64,000 nt of DNA from JAICJC01 sp963757605 (GTDB lineage: Bacteria; Actinomycetota; Thermoleophilia; Gaiellales; JAICJC01), in assembly GCA_963757605.1 (NCBI GenBank), contig CAVWSF010000002.1, positions 62,001-126,000 on the forward strand. The letters run 5' to 3'. Positions within the stretch are counted from its first letter, which is position 1; each line of letters opens with the position of its first letter. Under the pieces are notes generated by a model. That model saw only the letters and a list, made by a program, of their open reading frames with translations. It made no database searches and was not told the origin of the DNA. Position numbers and translations under genes: made by a program. Of the stretch, positions 51,347-60,224 are shown piece after piece.

Positions 51347-51871
51347 TTACGGGCCGGCGGCGGCCATCGCGCCGACCGCGATCAGATCAGCCGGGTGAAT
51401 CCACTGGTCGGCCAGAGCGATGCCGCCCTCGGCAGCGATCTTGTCACGCAGCGGAATCGCCCACCGATGCTCGATGAGCGCGATCGCGGCCGTCGATCCC
51501 TCCGGGATGGCGTCGGCGAGGAACCACACCTCGTCCTCGTCGAAGAGGTGGCCGTCGGCGAGATCTCTCGCACCCTCGAGCGCACCCTCCTCGGCGCCCT
51601 CCTCGCCGCCCGCTCCGAAGCCGACCAGCGCGCCGATCAGCGCGCCGAACTCCTCGGCCTCGCCGATGCTGAGATCGCTCATCTGGACGGACTCGAGATC
51701 GCCGCCGGCGTGCTTCGCGACGACGAGCAGGTCGAGCAGGCGGATGATCCCCGCGTCCGAGAGCCGGACCAGCTCGGGAAGGATCTCGCCGTGGAACCGG
51801 TCGCGGTCGAACTCCACCGCCAGCATCTGCACGGGGCCGAGCGGCAGGCCCTCTGTCTCGCCGCTGCTCAT
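51347..51871 (-). CDS. Conserved soluble protein (DUF6325/DUF1269-like)
   Basis: 174-residue acidic protein. GPVQMLAVEFDRDRFHGEILPEL and IIRLLDLLVVAKH begin a two-part fold, followed by a Gly/Glu-rich loop (GFGAGGEEGAEEG) where the DUF1269/DUF6325 family has a glycine hairpin, then FLADAIPEGSTAAIALIEHRWA. Function unknown; relatives are often found with stress or membrane-protection genes. It is coupled to the SHOCT gene by ATGA. Confidence 0.78.
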   Translation of the reverse strand: MSSGETEGLPLGPVQMLAVEFDRDRFHGEILPELVRLSDAGIIRLLDLLVVAKHAGGDLESVQMSDLSIGEAEEFGALIGALVGFGAGGEEGAEEGALEGARDLADGHLFDEDEVWFLADAIPEGSTAAIALIEHRWAIPLRDKIAAEGGIALADQWIHPADLIAVGAMAAAGP

Positions 51872-52158
51872 GCGCCCGACAGAAGCTTCTGCTTCTGCGC
51901 GTCGAACTCGGCGTCCGTCAGGATGCCCTGTTCATGGAGCTCGGCAAGCTGCTTGAGCTGCGCGATCGCAGCGTCCGAGATCCCTCCCGATGACTGCTGC
52001 GGCGGTGCCGCGTACTGCTGCTGCTCGAGGTCGTCGAGCCGGGCATCGCGTCCGGCGTCCGCCTCCTGACCCCGCTCCCGATGCTTGCCGGCCATGTAAC
52101 CGGCGCCTGCGGCCATGCCCGCTCGCATGAGCGGCCGTCGTCTTCGTCGCCCAATCAT
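51868..52158 (-). CDS. SHOCT-domain protein
   Basis: 96 residues. A very basic N-terminus (RRRRRP), a Gly/Ala segment (AGMAAGAGYMAG), a Gln-rich linker, and a C-terminal SHOCT domain (IAQLKQLAELHEQGILTDAE with the usual F-x-x-K-K/L end). SHOCT is a short oligomerisation module with no catalytic role. First gene of a two-gene unit; GGGAG precedes the ATG. Confidence 0.88.
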   Translation of the reverse strand: MIGRRRRRPLMRAGMAAGAGYMAGKHRERGQEADAGRDARLDDLEQQQYAAPPQQSSGGISDAAIAQLKQLAELHEQGILTDAEFDAQKQKLLSGA

Positions 52159-52255
52159 GTCTCACGCTCCCGTTGGTTTGGGGGAAGCGTGGCTCACCGA
52201 TCGCGGCCGTCCATCGCCCAGAGTGGGTGAACTGGCTCTCGCGTGAAGCGACGCG

Positions 52256-52292
52256 GGCGGTGACGGGCCGAGAGCTCCGGCCCACCACCGCC
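52256..52292 (-). terminator. Hairpin after the gamma-glutamyltranspeptidase gene
   Basis: GGCGGTG/CACCGCC (7 bp), an AC/AC internal loop, GGGCC/GGCCC (5 bp) and a 9-base loop, 14 bases after the ggt stop on the complement strand. Confidence 0.55.
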
Positions 52293-52306
52293 TGCGCCCG
52301 TTCGCC

Positions 52307-54211
52307 CTACCAGCCGACCGCCTGGCCGTCCTTGCGGAAGTCCGAGGCGGCGCGATAGACGCCGTTCACCGGCGGATCGCCGGTGGTCACCCACTCGGGC
52401 GGCGCCTCGGCGCCGGGCTCCCTCCCGAAGAAGATCGCCTGGTAGCCGCCGAAGACGTCGTCGTTCCCGGGAACGTTCCGCACCTTGAACCCGAGCGCGC
52501 GCAGCTTCTGGCCGATGAGCGCATAGAGGTTCGACTCCAGATCGACCCGATCGGCGTCCTGGCTGTGATGGAAGCGGGCGGCGTCACCCGCCGCCTGCAC
52601 GTTCATGCCCAGGTCGACCATGTTCACGATCTCGGTCGCCTGAGCCTGGGCCTGCTCGTCGCCGCCCATGTTCCCGAACGACAGGAGCGGCTGTCCGTCC
52701 TTCATCACGAACGCCGGGATGATGGTCAGGAACGGCCGCTTGTGCGGCGCGATCACCGACGGAGAGGACGGATCGAGGTTGAAGAACGACCCGCGGTCGT
52801 TCATGGGGAAGCCGTAGCCCGGGATCGACACCGACGACCCGAAGTAGTCGTACACGGAGTAGATGAAGGACACCATGTTCCCCCACCGGTCCGCGGCCGT
52901 CAGGTAGACGGTGTCGCCGCGCTCGCGGCCGACCGAGACTGCCGCCTTGCCGCCGGCGGTCGTGGCCGTCGGCTCGGGCGACACGTGCCCCAGGCTGATC
53001 TTGCCGCACAGCGTGGCGGCGTACGCCTTGGAGGTCAGCCGCTTGACCGGCACGTTCACGAATCGCGGGTCGCCGTTGTAGCGCTCGAGATCCGCGTAGG
53101 CCAGCCGCTTGGCCTGCACGAGGATGCTCCAGAACTGGGGCGAGCGGGGCCCCAGCGCACGCAGGTCGTACCCCAGCTTCGGCCCGCACTCCTGGAGGAT
53201 GTTCAGCATCTCCAGCGTGGCGAAGCCCTGCGTCTGCGGCGGCATCTCGAAGACGTCGTAGCCCTTGTAGTTGGTCGAGATGGGCTTCACCCACTGCGAC
53301 TTGAACGAGCTCAGGTCGCTCAGCTTCCATGCCGCCCCGCCCTTGTTCATCCGCCGGACGATCGCGCGCCCGATCGGGCCGCGGTAGAAGGCGTCCGGCC
53401 CGTCCTTGGCCAGGAGCTCGTAGGCCCGGGCCAGGTCGGGGTTCGTGTAGTTGCTGTAGAGCGCCGGCACGTGGCCGTTTCGCAGGAACGCCTTGCGGGA
53501 CTCCGGGTCCTTCTTCAGCATGTCGACGTAGAAGCCGTCGTAGCTCTTCCAGTCGCCGCGGATCCGCTCGGTCAGCCCGAAGCCCTGCTGCGCGGCCTCG
53601 ATCGACGGCTGCAGCACCTGCCCGAGCGACATGCGCCCGAACCGCTTGAGCAGCCGGCTCCAGCCGTCCACCGCGCCGGGCACCGTGGCGCTGTAGACGC
53701 CGTAGAACGGCACCGACTTCAGGCCGCGCGAGTGGTAGAAGGCCACCGTGTGCGACTCCGGCGCCCATCCGGCGGCGTTCAGGCCGTACAGCTTGTGGTC
53801 CTTGGCCGAGTAGTAGATCGCCTCCATGTCGCCGCCGATGCCGGCGCTCTCGGGCTCGGTCAGCCCCAACATGGCCGCAGCGGCAACCGCGGCATCGGCC
53901 GCGTTCCCGCCCTCGTGCAGGACCTGCAGCCCGGCCTGGGCGGCGAGCGGCTGGCTCGTGGCCACGACCCCATGTCGCGCCAGCACCTCCGAGCGCGTCT
54001 GCTCGGTCCAGTCCCACATCCGGTCACCGCGCACGGCCGCGATGCTCGCCGACGGGTCGGGGTTCGCCGGGGTCGGCGTGCCGAACGGCGTGGGCGACAC
54101 GTCGCCCGACCCACCGCCGGCCAGCGCCGCCGTGGCCGTGACCGCGATCCCCACGGCCACTCCGACAGGCAGCCCCCAGAACCACCCCTTCATGCGTTCA
54201 CGCACGTTCAC
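52307..54211 (-). CDS. ggt: Gamma-glutamyltranspeptidase-family Ntn hydrolase
   Basis: 634-residue exported Ntn hydrolase. N-terminal signal (about 7-31) then the large subunit beginning VVATSQPLAAQAGLQVLHEG (the N-x-A-D-A-A motif follows). The autoprocessing Thr is in RGDTVYLTAADRWGN (the usual T-T-H-x-S is replaced), with NMGGDEQAQAQ and SFIYSVYDYFGS as the oxyanion and substrate loops. Family members cleave gamma-glutamyl compounds or act as cephalosporin acylases; the altered nucleophile context makes the substrate uncertain. GTG 54211 start, ATG 54193 possible. Confidence 0.9.
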   Translation of the reverse strand: MNVRERMKGWFWGLPVGVAVGIAVTATAALAGGGSGDVSPTPFGTPTPANPDPSASIAAVRGDRMWDWTEQTRSEVLARHGVVATSQPLAAQAGLQVLHEGGNAADAAVAAAAMLGLTEPESAGIGGDMEAIYYSAKDHKLYGLNAAGWAPESHTVAFYHSRGLKSVPFYGVYSATVPGAVDGWSRLLKRFGRMSLGQVLQPSIEAAQQGFGLTERIRGDWKSYDGFYVDMLKKDPESRKAFLRNGHVPALYSNYTNPDLARAYELLAKDGPDAFYRGPIGRAIVRRMNKGGAAWKLSDLSSFKSQWVKPISTNYKGYDVFEMPPQTQGFATLEMLNILQECGPKLGYDLRALGPRSPQFWSILVQAKRLAYADLERYNGDPRFVNVPVKRLTSKAYAATLCGKISLGHVSPEPTATTAGGKAAVSVGRERGDTVYLTAADRWGNMVSFIYSVYDYFGSSVSIPGYGFPMNDRGSFFNLDPSSPSVIAPHKRPFLTIIPAFVMKDGQPLLSFGNMGGDEQAQAQATEIVNMVDLGMNVQAAGDAARFHHSQDADRVDLESNLYALIGQKLRALGFKVRNVPGNDDVFGGYQAIFFGREPGAEAPPEWVTTGDPPVNGVYRAASDFRKDGQAVGW

Positions 54212-54344
54212 GACGCGCCCCCTTTCCTCGTCCGGGCGGCAGCGACGGCCAGCGGCTTCCGTGCCGCACGATGTCCTCTCCCTGCGACGCTCAACATATC
54301 CCTGCCGGGGGCGGCCGTGTGCCGGCGGGCAAGCGAACGGGCGA

Positions 54345-54417
54345 TGGGCCGTGTAGGGATCGAACCTACGACCTTGGGATTAAGAGTCCCCTGCTCTACC
54401 AGCTGAGCTAACGGCCC
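54345..54417 (-). tRNA. tRNA-Lys (CTT)
   Basis: 73-nt cloverleaf: acceptor GGGCCGT/ACGGCCC, D-arm GCTC...GAGC, anticodon loop CTCTTAA with anticodon CTT, T-arm GTAGG-TTCGATC-CCTAC, discriminator A; CCA is not encoded. The outer anticodon-stem pair is G-A, a small irregularity. Confidence 0.96.
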
Positions 54418-54459
54418 CGGGCCGGGCAGTCTACCAACGGCCTCCAGCCGGAAACACGC

Positions 54460-54465
54460 TAGCGT
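54460..54465 (+). promoter_or_regulatory. Leaderless-type -10 box TAGCGT for the M42 peptidase
   Basis: TAGCGT 8 bases before ATG 54474. Confidence 0.4.
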
Positions 54466-54473
54466 TCGCCGCC

Positions 54474-55526
54474 ATGCGCCAAGCCTCCCGCGACTTCTTC
54501 GTGAGCCTCCTCGACGCCGCCGGGCCGTCGGGTGACGAGCGTGCCCCCGCCCGGGTCTGGCGTGACTACGCCTCCGGGTTCGCCTCCGTCGAAACCGATC
54601 CCCTCGGCTCGAGCTGGGCGACCGTGAACCCCGACGGAGAGCGCGCGCTGGCCGTCTTGGGGCACATCGACGAGATCGGCCTCGCCGTCACGCACGTCGA
54701 CGACGACGGCTACCTGTGGTTCGGCGGAGTCGGCGGCTGGACGCCGTCCGTGCTCGTCGGCCAGCGGATCCGCGTGCTGGCCAAGGACGGGCCCGTGGTG
54801 GGCGTGATCGGCAAGAAGGCCACCCACCTGCTGGACGAGGAGGAGCGCAAGAAGCCGATCAAGCTCGACCAGCTCTGGATCGACATCGGCGCAACCGGCG
54901 GGGACGACGCCCGAAGCCGCGTCCGCTCCGGCGACCTGGCCGTGATCGAGCAGCCCGTCGTGGAGCTCTTGAACGGCCGGCTGGCATCGCGCGCCGTCGA
55001 CAACCGGGCCGGCGCGTTCGTCGCTGCCGAGGCCGGCCGCCACTACGCGGAGAACCCCGGCTCCTGGCGATACGTCGGCGTCGCCTCGGTCGCCGAGGAG
55101 ATCAGCTTCGCCGGCGCCTACACCAGCGCCTTCGCGCTCGCCCCGACTGCAGCCATCGCGATCGACGTCACCCACACCGCCGACTACCCGAGCGTCACGA
55201 AGAACACGATCGGCGACATCAAGATCGGCGGCGGGCCCGTCATCGAGCGCGGCTCAGGCGTTCACACCGCCTTCGCCGAGCTCGTCGCGGAGGTGGCCGC
55301 GGCCGAGGGGATCCCGCACCAGTTCGGCGCGGCGGCCGGCCACACCTGGACCGATGCCGACGCCGTCCATCGCTCGCGCGGCGGCATCCCCACCTGCCTC
55401 GTCAGCGTCCCGAACCGCTACATGCACTCGCCGAACGAGATCGTGGAGCTGGCCGACCTCGTGGCGACGGCCGAGCTGGTGGCGGCGGTGGCGCGGCGAC
55501 TGGACGCCGTCCCGGCCCCGGCGTAG
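54474..55526 (+). CDS. M42-family metallo-aminopeptidase
   Basis: 350-residue cytoplasmic dinuclear-zinc peptidase (PepA/FrvX/TET-like). Zinc ligands and catalytic residues: His in LGHIDEIGL, Asp in ASRAVDNRAG, the Glu pair in SVAEEISFAG (catalytic and ligand), Asp in AIDVTHTAD and His in NRYMHSPNE. Family members form large dodecamers that trim peptides. ATG 54474 follows a -10 box directly, and the frame does not extend usefully upstream past the tRNA. Confidence 0.9.
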   Translation: MRQASRDFFVSLLDAAGPSGDERAPARVWRDYASGFASVETDPLGSSWATVNPDGERALAVLGHIDEIGLAVTHVDDDGYLWFGGVGGWTPSVLVGQRIRVLAKDGPVVGVIGKKATHLLDEEERKKPIKLDQLWIDIGATGGDDARSRVRSGDLAVIEQPVVELLNGRLASRAVDNRAGAFVAAEAGRHYAENPGSWRYVGVASVAEEISFAGAYTSAFALAPTAAIAIDVTHTADYPSVTKNTIGDIKIGGGPVIERGSGVHTAFAELVAEVAAAEGIPHQFGAAAGHTWTDADAVHRSRGGIPTCLVSVPNRYMHSPNEIVELADLVATAELVAAVARRLDAVPAPA

Positions 55527-55532
55527 ACACCC

Positions 55533-55538
55533 TACGAT
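55533..55538 (+). promoter_or_regulatory. Leaderless-type -10 box TACGAT for the TlpA gene
   Basis: TACGAT 6 bases before GTG 55545. Confidence 0.5.
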
Positions 55539-55544
55539 ACGGCC

Positions 55545-56087
55545 GTGCAGCGCCGGCTTCGGATCGTCGCGCTGATTTCGGGGACGGTCATGGTCGTCTC
55601 GATCGCCCTGTACGGTCGGGCGCACTCGGACTCGCTCCGGCGGGCCGACCTCGCCGCGCCGATCGCGAGCTCCAGCCGTGTGGCCGCTCCGGCCCTGCAC
55701 GAGCCGACCCTCTCGGGCGGCACGGTCGACCTCGCCCGGATGCGCGGCCGCCCGGTGGTGATCAACTTCTTCGCCTCCTGGTGCGCGCCGTGCAAGGCGG
55801 AGGGCTCGGCGTTCGCCGACGCCGCCCAGGCCTACAAGGGCCGGGTGCAGTTCGTCGGCGTCGCGATCGACGACTCGCGCTCGGGCGCGCTCTCCTACAC
55901 CCACCGCTACGGCTGGAACTGGCCGATCGTGTTCGACCCGCACGATCACCTCGTCGAGCCGTTCGGCCTCCTGGGCAAGCCGACGACGTTCGTGCTCGAC
56001 TCCAGCGGCCGGGTGGCCTGGAAGCTCCAGCGCGAGCTATCGCGCGACGAGCTGACGACGGCGCTGAACGACGTGCTCGGCCAGTAG
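55545..56087 (+). CDS. TlpA/ResA-type membrane-anchored thioredoxin
   Basis: 180 residues. N-terminal signal anchor (about 5-24), then an extracytoplasmic thioredoxin domain with VINFFASWCAPCKAE (redox CxxC) and GKPTTFVLDSSG (cis-Pro). This group reduces disulfides for cytochrome c maturation or other envelope proteins; no cytochrome genes are near. GTG 55545 start. Its TAG stop (56085-56087) is the first half of the -10 box of the epimerase gene. Confidence 0.92.
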   Translation: MQRRLRIVALISGTVMVVSIALYGRAHSDSLRRADLAAPIASSSRVAAPALHEPTLSGGTVDLARMRGRPVVINFFASWCAPCKAEGSAFADAAQAYKGRVQFVGVAIDDSRSGALSYTHRYGWNWPIVFDPHDHLVEPFGLLGKPTTFVLDSSGRVAWKLQRELSRDELTTALNDVLGQ

Positions 56088-56090
56088 GCT
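56085..56090 (+). promoter_or_regulatory. -10 box TAGGCT for the epimerase gene, sharing the TlpA stop codon
   Basis: TAGGCT 8 bases before ATG 56099; its TAG is the stop of the TlpA gene. Confidence 0.4.
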
Positions 56091-56098
56091 CACCGCCG

Positions 56099-57160
56099 AT
56101 GAAGATCGTCTCCGTCGTGGGCAACCGCCCGCAGTTCATCAAGGCTGCGCCGGTGGCGCACGCGCTGGAGGGGCTGTGCGACCACGTGCTCGTCCACACC
56201 GGCCAGCACTACGACGCCGACCTCTCGCAGATCTTCTTCGAGGAGCTGAGCCTGCGCCCTGCCGACCGCCGCATCGAGAGCGGGTCGGGGACGCACGCCG
56301 AGCAGACCGCGCGGATGCTCGTCGGCCTGGAGCCGGTGATCGAGGAGGAGCTGCCCGACGCGGTGCTGGTCTACGGCGACACCAACTCGACGCTGGCTGG
56401 CGGGCTCGTCGCGGCCAAGCTGCACGTCCCGATCGGGCACGTCGAGGCCGGCCTGCGCTCGTTCGACCGGCGCATGCCCGAGGAGCTGAACCGCATGCTG
56501 GTGGACGTCCTCGCCGACCTGCGGTTCTGCCCATCCGACACGGCCGTCGCAAACCTGGCGGCCGAGGGCATCACGGCCGGCGTCCACCAGGTGGGCGACG
56601 TCATGGTGGACGTGGCGCGAACGTTCGCGCCGGTCGCCTCCCGGCGGTCGGACGCCCTCGAGCGGATCGGCGTCGAGCCCGGGGGGTACGTGATCCTGAC
56701 GGCGCACCGGCCGGCCAACACGCTTCCGGAGACCGTGCCGACCCTGGTCGAGGCGATCGAGGCGATCGAGCTGCCGGTCGTCTTCCCCGTGCACCCGCGG
56801 ACGCGGGCGGCGCTGGAGCGGGCCGGGCTGTGGGAGCGGGCCGCCGCCGCGGCGCACCTGACCGCCCCGCTTGGCTACCTCGACTTCACCGCGCTTCTCA
56901 TGTCGGCGGCCGCCTGCCTGACCGACTCCGGCGGCGTGCAGAAGGAGGCCTACCTGCACTCCGTGCCGTGCGTCACGATGCGCGACACCTCCGAGTGGGT
57001 CGAGACGATCGCCGCCGGCTGGAACAGGCTGGTCGATCTCGATCCGGCCGCGGTGGCAGCCGCGCTCGCCTCGGCGGACCGTCCCGCCGAGCATCCGCCG
57101 CTCTACGGCGACGGCGAGGCGGCCGGCCGGATCGCCGCTGTCATCACCGCCGGTCGATAG
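56099..57160 (+). CDS. wecB: UDP-GlcNAc 2-epimerase (non-hydrolysing, WecB/WbpI-like)
   Basis: 353-residue cytoplasmic enzyme that interconverts the C2 epimers of a UDP-HexNAc. VVGNRPQFIKAAPV, HTGQHYD, YGDTNSTLAGG, GHVEAGLRS, RMPEELNR and the TAHRPANTLPE and LTDSGGVQKEA active-site segments are intact. With the dehydrogenase, oxidoreductases and acyltransferase that follow, it may act as WbpI does on a 2,3-diacetamido uronic acid, rather than on UDP-GlcNAc. ATG 56099 agrees with the family start. Confidence 0.95.
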   Translation: MKIVSVVGNRPQFIKAAPVAHALEGLCDHVLVHTGQHYDADLSQIFFEELSLRPADRRIESGSGTHAEQTARMLVGLEPVIEEELPDAVLVYGDTNSTLAGGLVAAKLHVPIGHVEAGLRSFDRRMPEELNRMLVDVLADLRFCPSDTAVANLAAEGITAGVHQVGDVMVDVARTFAPVASRRSDALERIGVEPGGYVILTAHRPANTLPETVPTLVEAIEAIELPVVFPVHPRTRAALERAGLWERAAAAAHLTAPLGYLDFTALLMSAAACLTDSGGVQKEAYLHSVPCVTMRDTSEWVETIAAGWNRLVDLDPAAVAAALASADRPAEHPPLYGDGEAAGRIAAVITAGR

Positions 57161-57163
57161 CAT
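57158..57163 (+). promoter_or_regulatory. -10 box TAGCAT for the dehydrogenase gene, sharing the epimerase stop codon
   Basis: TAGCAT 9 bases before ATG 57173; its TAG is the stop of wecB. Confidence 0.35.
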
Positions 57164-57172
57164 CTGCACCGC

Positions 57173-58438
57173 ATGCCAACCGACGTCGGAATCGTCGGCG
57201 CGGGCTACGTGGGCCTGCCGCTGGCCGTCGAATTCGGCCGCGCCGGCCGGACGGTGGTGTGCATCGAGGCCGACGGACGCCGGGTCGAGGCGATCGGGCG
57301 CGGCGAGAGCTACGTCGAGGACGTCGACTCGGCGGCGCTCGCCGAGCTCGTGTCGGCGGGCCGGGTGTCTGCGACGGGCGAGTACGCGGCGCTTGGCGGC
57401 GCCGACGCGATCCTGATCTGCCTGCCGACGCCGCTCTCCGAGAACCGCGAGCCCGACCTGACCGTGCTGACCGGCGCCACGTGGCAGATCGCGCGCCACC
57501 TGCGCCGCGGCCAGCTCGTCGTGCTCGAGTCGACGACCTACCCCGGAACGACGCGCGAGGTCCTGCTCCCCATCCTCGAGTCGGGCGGTCTGCGGGGCGG
57601 CGTCGACTTCCACCTCGCCATGTCGCCGGAGCGCATCGACCCCGGCCGCACCGACTACACCGTCCGGACCACGCCGAAGGTCGTGGGCGGGCTGACGGAC
57701 GCATGCCGGGACCGCGCTGTCGAGCTCTACCGCGCCTGCGTCGATACGCTCGTCCCCGTGTCCTCGTGCGACGCGGCCGAGCTCACGAAGCTGCTCGAGA
57801 ACATCTTCCGCTCGGTGAACATCGCGCTCGTGAACGAGCTCGCGATGCTGTGCCACCGGATGGGTCTGAACGTGTGGGAAGTCGTTGACGCCGCGGCGAC
57901 CAAGCCGTACGGGTTCATGCCGTTCTCGCCGGGGCCGGGCCTCGGCGGCCATTGTCTTCCGATCGACCCGTTCTACCTCTCGTGGAAGGCGCGCGAGTAC
58001 GACTTCCCGGTCGAGTTCATCGAGCTCGCCGGCAAGGTGAACCAGCACATGCCCTACCACTGCGCCGAGCGGGTCGCCCTGGCCCTGAACGGCGTGCAGA
58101 AGCCGGTGAGCGGGAGCTCGGTCCTCGTCCTGGGCGTCGCCTACAAGGGCGGGGTCGGCGACCTGCGCGAGTCGCCCGCGCTCAAGCTGATGGAGCTGCT
58201 CGCGGCCCAGGGCGCCGAGATCGCCTACCACGACCCGTTCGTCCCCCACCTCGCCGAGCACGGCTTCGACCTCGACTCGCAGCCGCTTACCGACGACCTG
58301 CTCGCCGGCGCCGACATCGTCGCCGTCGTGACGGCCCATCCGGGCGTCGACCACGCCCGGCTGGCGGAGCTTGCGCCGCTCGTGATCGACTTCCGAAACG
58401 CCGTCCCGGGGGCCGACGGCCGGGTGGTGAAGCTGTGA
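57173..58438 (+). CDS. wbpA: UDP-sugar 6-dehydrogenase (WbpA/WecC-like)
   Basis: 421-residue NAD-dependent enzyme that oxidises the C6 alcohol of a UDP-HexNAc to a carboxylate. GAGYVGLPLA dinucleotide motif, VVLESTTYPGTT, the ERIDPG substrate loop, KLLENIFRSVNIALVNELAM, and the catalytic cysteine in GLGGHCLPIDPFYL; the C-terminal domain has LGVAYKGGVGDLRESPAL. The GGHCLPIDP form and the neighbours fit UDP-GlcNAc or UDP-ManNAc rather than UDP-glucose. Overlaps the oxidoreductase gene by GTGA. Confidence 0.93.
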   Translation: MPTDVGIVGAGYVGLPLAVEFGRAGRTVVCIEADGRRVEAIGRGESYVEDVDSAALAELVSAGRVSATGEYAALGGADAILICLPTPLSENREPDLTVLTGATWQIARHLRRGQLVVLESTTYPGTTREVLLPILESGGLRGGVDFHLAMSPERIDPGRTDYTVRTTPKVVGGLTDACRDRAVELYRACVDTLVPVSSCDAAELTKLLENIFRSVNIALVNELAMLCHRMGLNVWEVVDAAATKPYGFMPFSPGPGLGGHCLPIDPFYLSWKAREYDFPVEFIELAGKVNQHMPYHCAERVALALNGVQKPVSGSSVLVLGVAYKGGVGDLRESPALKLMELLAAQGAEIAYHDPFVPHLAEHGFDLDSQPLTDDLLAGADIVAVVTAHPGVDHARLAELAPLVIDFRNAVPGADGRVVKL

Positions 58439-59448
58439 GCGAGCCGGTCCGCGTCGGCATGGCCGGTGCCGGCCGCTGGGGCCGGCACCTGCTTCGCAAC
58501 TTCGCGACGCTTCCGGCGTCCGACCTGCGCTGGATCTGCGACCCCGACGACGGCGTCCTGCACGAGCGGGCGGCGACGGTCCCCACGGCCCGGCCGACGG
58601 CCGACTTCGACGACCTGCTCTCCGACACGGAGGTCGAGGCGGTCGTGCTCGCGACGCCCGTCCCGACGCACCACGAGCTGGCGCGCCGGGCGCTCGAAGC
58701 CGGGAAGCACGTCTTCGTCGAGAAGCCGATGACCTTCAGTGCCGCCGAGGCGCGCGACCTGCGCGACGTCGTCGCGCGCACCGGTCGGATGGTGATGGTC
58801 GGCCACCTGCTGCGCTACCACCCCGGCGTCGTCAAGCTGCGCGAGCTGATCGACGCCGGCGAGCTCGGCGACGTGCGCTACGTGTACGGGGAGCGGGTCA
58901 ACCTCGGCACGATCCGGCCGGACGAGAACGCGCTCTGGTCGCTTGGCGTCCACGATGTCTCGGTCGTGCTGCACCTGCTGGGCGACGAGCCCGAGGAGGT
59001 GTCGGCCCGCGGCGAGTGCTATGTCCGTCCGCAGGTGCAGGACGTCGTCTTCGGCTACATCCGCTTCCCGACCGGCCAGATCGGCCACCTGCACCTGAGC
59101 TGGCTCGACCCGCACAAGATCCGCAAGATGACGGTGATCGGATCGAACAAGATGGCGGTCTTCGACGACATGGCGGCCGAGGGCAAGGTCACCGTGCACG
59201 ACAAGGGCGAGATCCGCATGCCCGAGGGCGCGATCTCGACGCACACCGGCGACATCTGGTCGCCGCGGATCGACGCGACCGAGCCGTTGCGGCTGGAGTG
59301 CGAGCACTTCCTGGAGTGCGTGCGGACGGGGGCGGAGCCGCGCACCGGCGTCGAGGAGGGGCTGCGCGTGGTCGAGGTGCTCGAAGCGATGCAGCGCTCG
59401 CTCGAGCGGGGAGGCGAGGCGGTCTCGCTCGCCGCGGCGGCGCGATGA
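58435..59448 (+). CDS. Gfo/Idh/MocA oxidoreductase (WbpB/WlbA-like)
   Basis: 337 residues. Rossmann N-terminus (MAGAGRWGRHLLRNF), EKPMTFSAAEA with the conserved E-K-P, GHLLRYHPGVVKLRELI, and SLGVHDVSVVLHLLGDEP with the catalytic His region. Expected to oxidise C3 of a UDP-HexNAc uronic acid, making the ketone that the aminotransferase uses. GTG 58435 overlaps the dehydrogenase stop; its own stop overlaps the acyltransferase start (ATGA), so these three are tightly coupled. Confidence 0.88.
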   Translation: MSEPVRVGMAGAGRWGRHLLRNFATLPASDLRWICDPDDGVLHERAATVPTARPTADFDDLLSDTEVEAVVLATPVPTHHELARRALEAGKHVFVEKPMTFSAAEARDLRDVVARTGRMVMVGHLLRYHPGVVKLRELIDAGELGDVRYVYGERVNLGTIRPDENALWSLGVHDVSVVLHLLGDEPEEVSARGECYVRPQVQDVVFGYIRFPTGQIGHLHLSWLDPHKIRKMTVIGSNKMAVFDDMAAEGKVTVHDKGEIRMPEGAISTHTGDIWSPRIDATEPLRLECEHFLECVRTGAEPRTGVEEGLRVVEVLEAMQRSLERGGEAVSLAAAAR

Positions 59449-60155
59449 TGTGGCCCGCGCACGAGGCGCCGGGCCTGGTCGTCGCCCCGGACGCCTCGAT
59501 CGGCGCCGGCGTCCTCTTCGGCGCGAACGTCACGGTCCACGAGGGGACGGTCGTGGGGGAAGGCTGCGCCATCGGCGACAACGCCGTCCTCGGCAAGCGG
59601 CCCGTGCTCTCGGCCAGCTCCACCAGCGCGGGCGAGGTCGGCCGGCTCGTCCTCGGGAGCGAGGTGCGCGTCTCGGCGGGAGCCGTGCTCTCGGCCGGTT
59701 CGCAGCTCGGCGACGGCTGCGTCATCGGCGATCTGGCGACGGTGCGCGAGCGGGTGGCCGTGGGCCAGGGCGTCGTCATCGGCCGCGGCGTCTGCATCGA
59801 GAACGACGTCGAGATCGGGGCGTGGACGAAGATCCAGACGAACGCCTACATCACGGCCGAGACGGTGCTCGAGGAGCACGTCTTCATCGCACCGGGCGTC
59901 GTCACGACGAACGACAACCTGATGGGCCGCACCGAGCGCCGGCACGCGCTGAAGCGGGGCCCGACCGTGCGGCGGGGCGCCCGCATCGGCGGGGCGGTCG
60001 TGCTCCTGCCCGGGATCGAGGTCGGCGAGGAGGCGTTCGTGGGCGCCGGCGCGGTCGTCATCGCCGACGTCCCGCCGCGCACCGTGGTGGTCGGCGTCCC
60101 AGCACGGGTGCTGCGCGACGTGCCGGCCGACGAGCTGCTGGACACGGAGAGCTGA
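59445..60155 (+). CDS. Left-handed beta-helix acyltransferase (WbpD/WlbB-like)
   Basis: 236-residue hexapeptide-repeat transferase, trimeric, that should N-acetylate the 3-amino group of the UDP-sugar. Repeats such as IGAGVLFGANVTVHEG, VIGDLATVRERVAVGQGVVI and IENDVEIGAWTKIQTNAYI run most of its length, with the FIAPGVVTTNDNLMG segment containing the Asn-Asp pair typical of this class. ATG 59445 overlaps the oxidoreductase stop (ATGA). Confidence 0.9.
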   Translation: MMWPAHEAPGLVVAPDASIGAGVLFGANVTVHEGTVVGEGCAIGDNAVLGKRPVLSASSTSAGEVGRLVLGSEVRVSAGAVLSAGSQLGDGCVIGDLATVRERVAVGQGVVIGRGVCIENDVEIGAWTKIQTNAYITAETVLEEHVFIAPGVVTTNDNLMGRTERRHALKRGPTVRRGARIGGAVVLLPGIEVGEEAFVGAGAVVIADVPPRTVVVGVPARVLRDVPADELLDTES

Positions 60156-60224
60156 CCTGCGGCGTAGGGTCTGCGCACCTGGCCCGCCGATCCGGCGGGC
60201 CGACGACGCGCGCGAGGAGACACC

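Noticed and set aside
56090..58354. 754-codon open frame antisense to the epimerase and dehydrogenase
   Set aside because: Composition is typical of reverse-frame translation and both sense genes have complete active sites.
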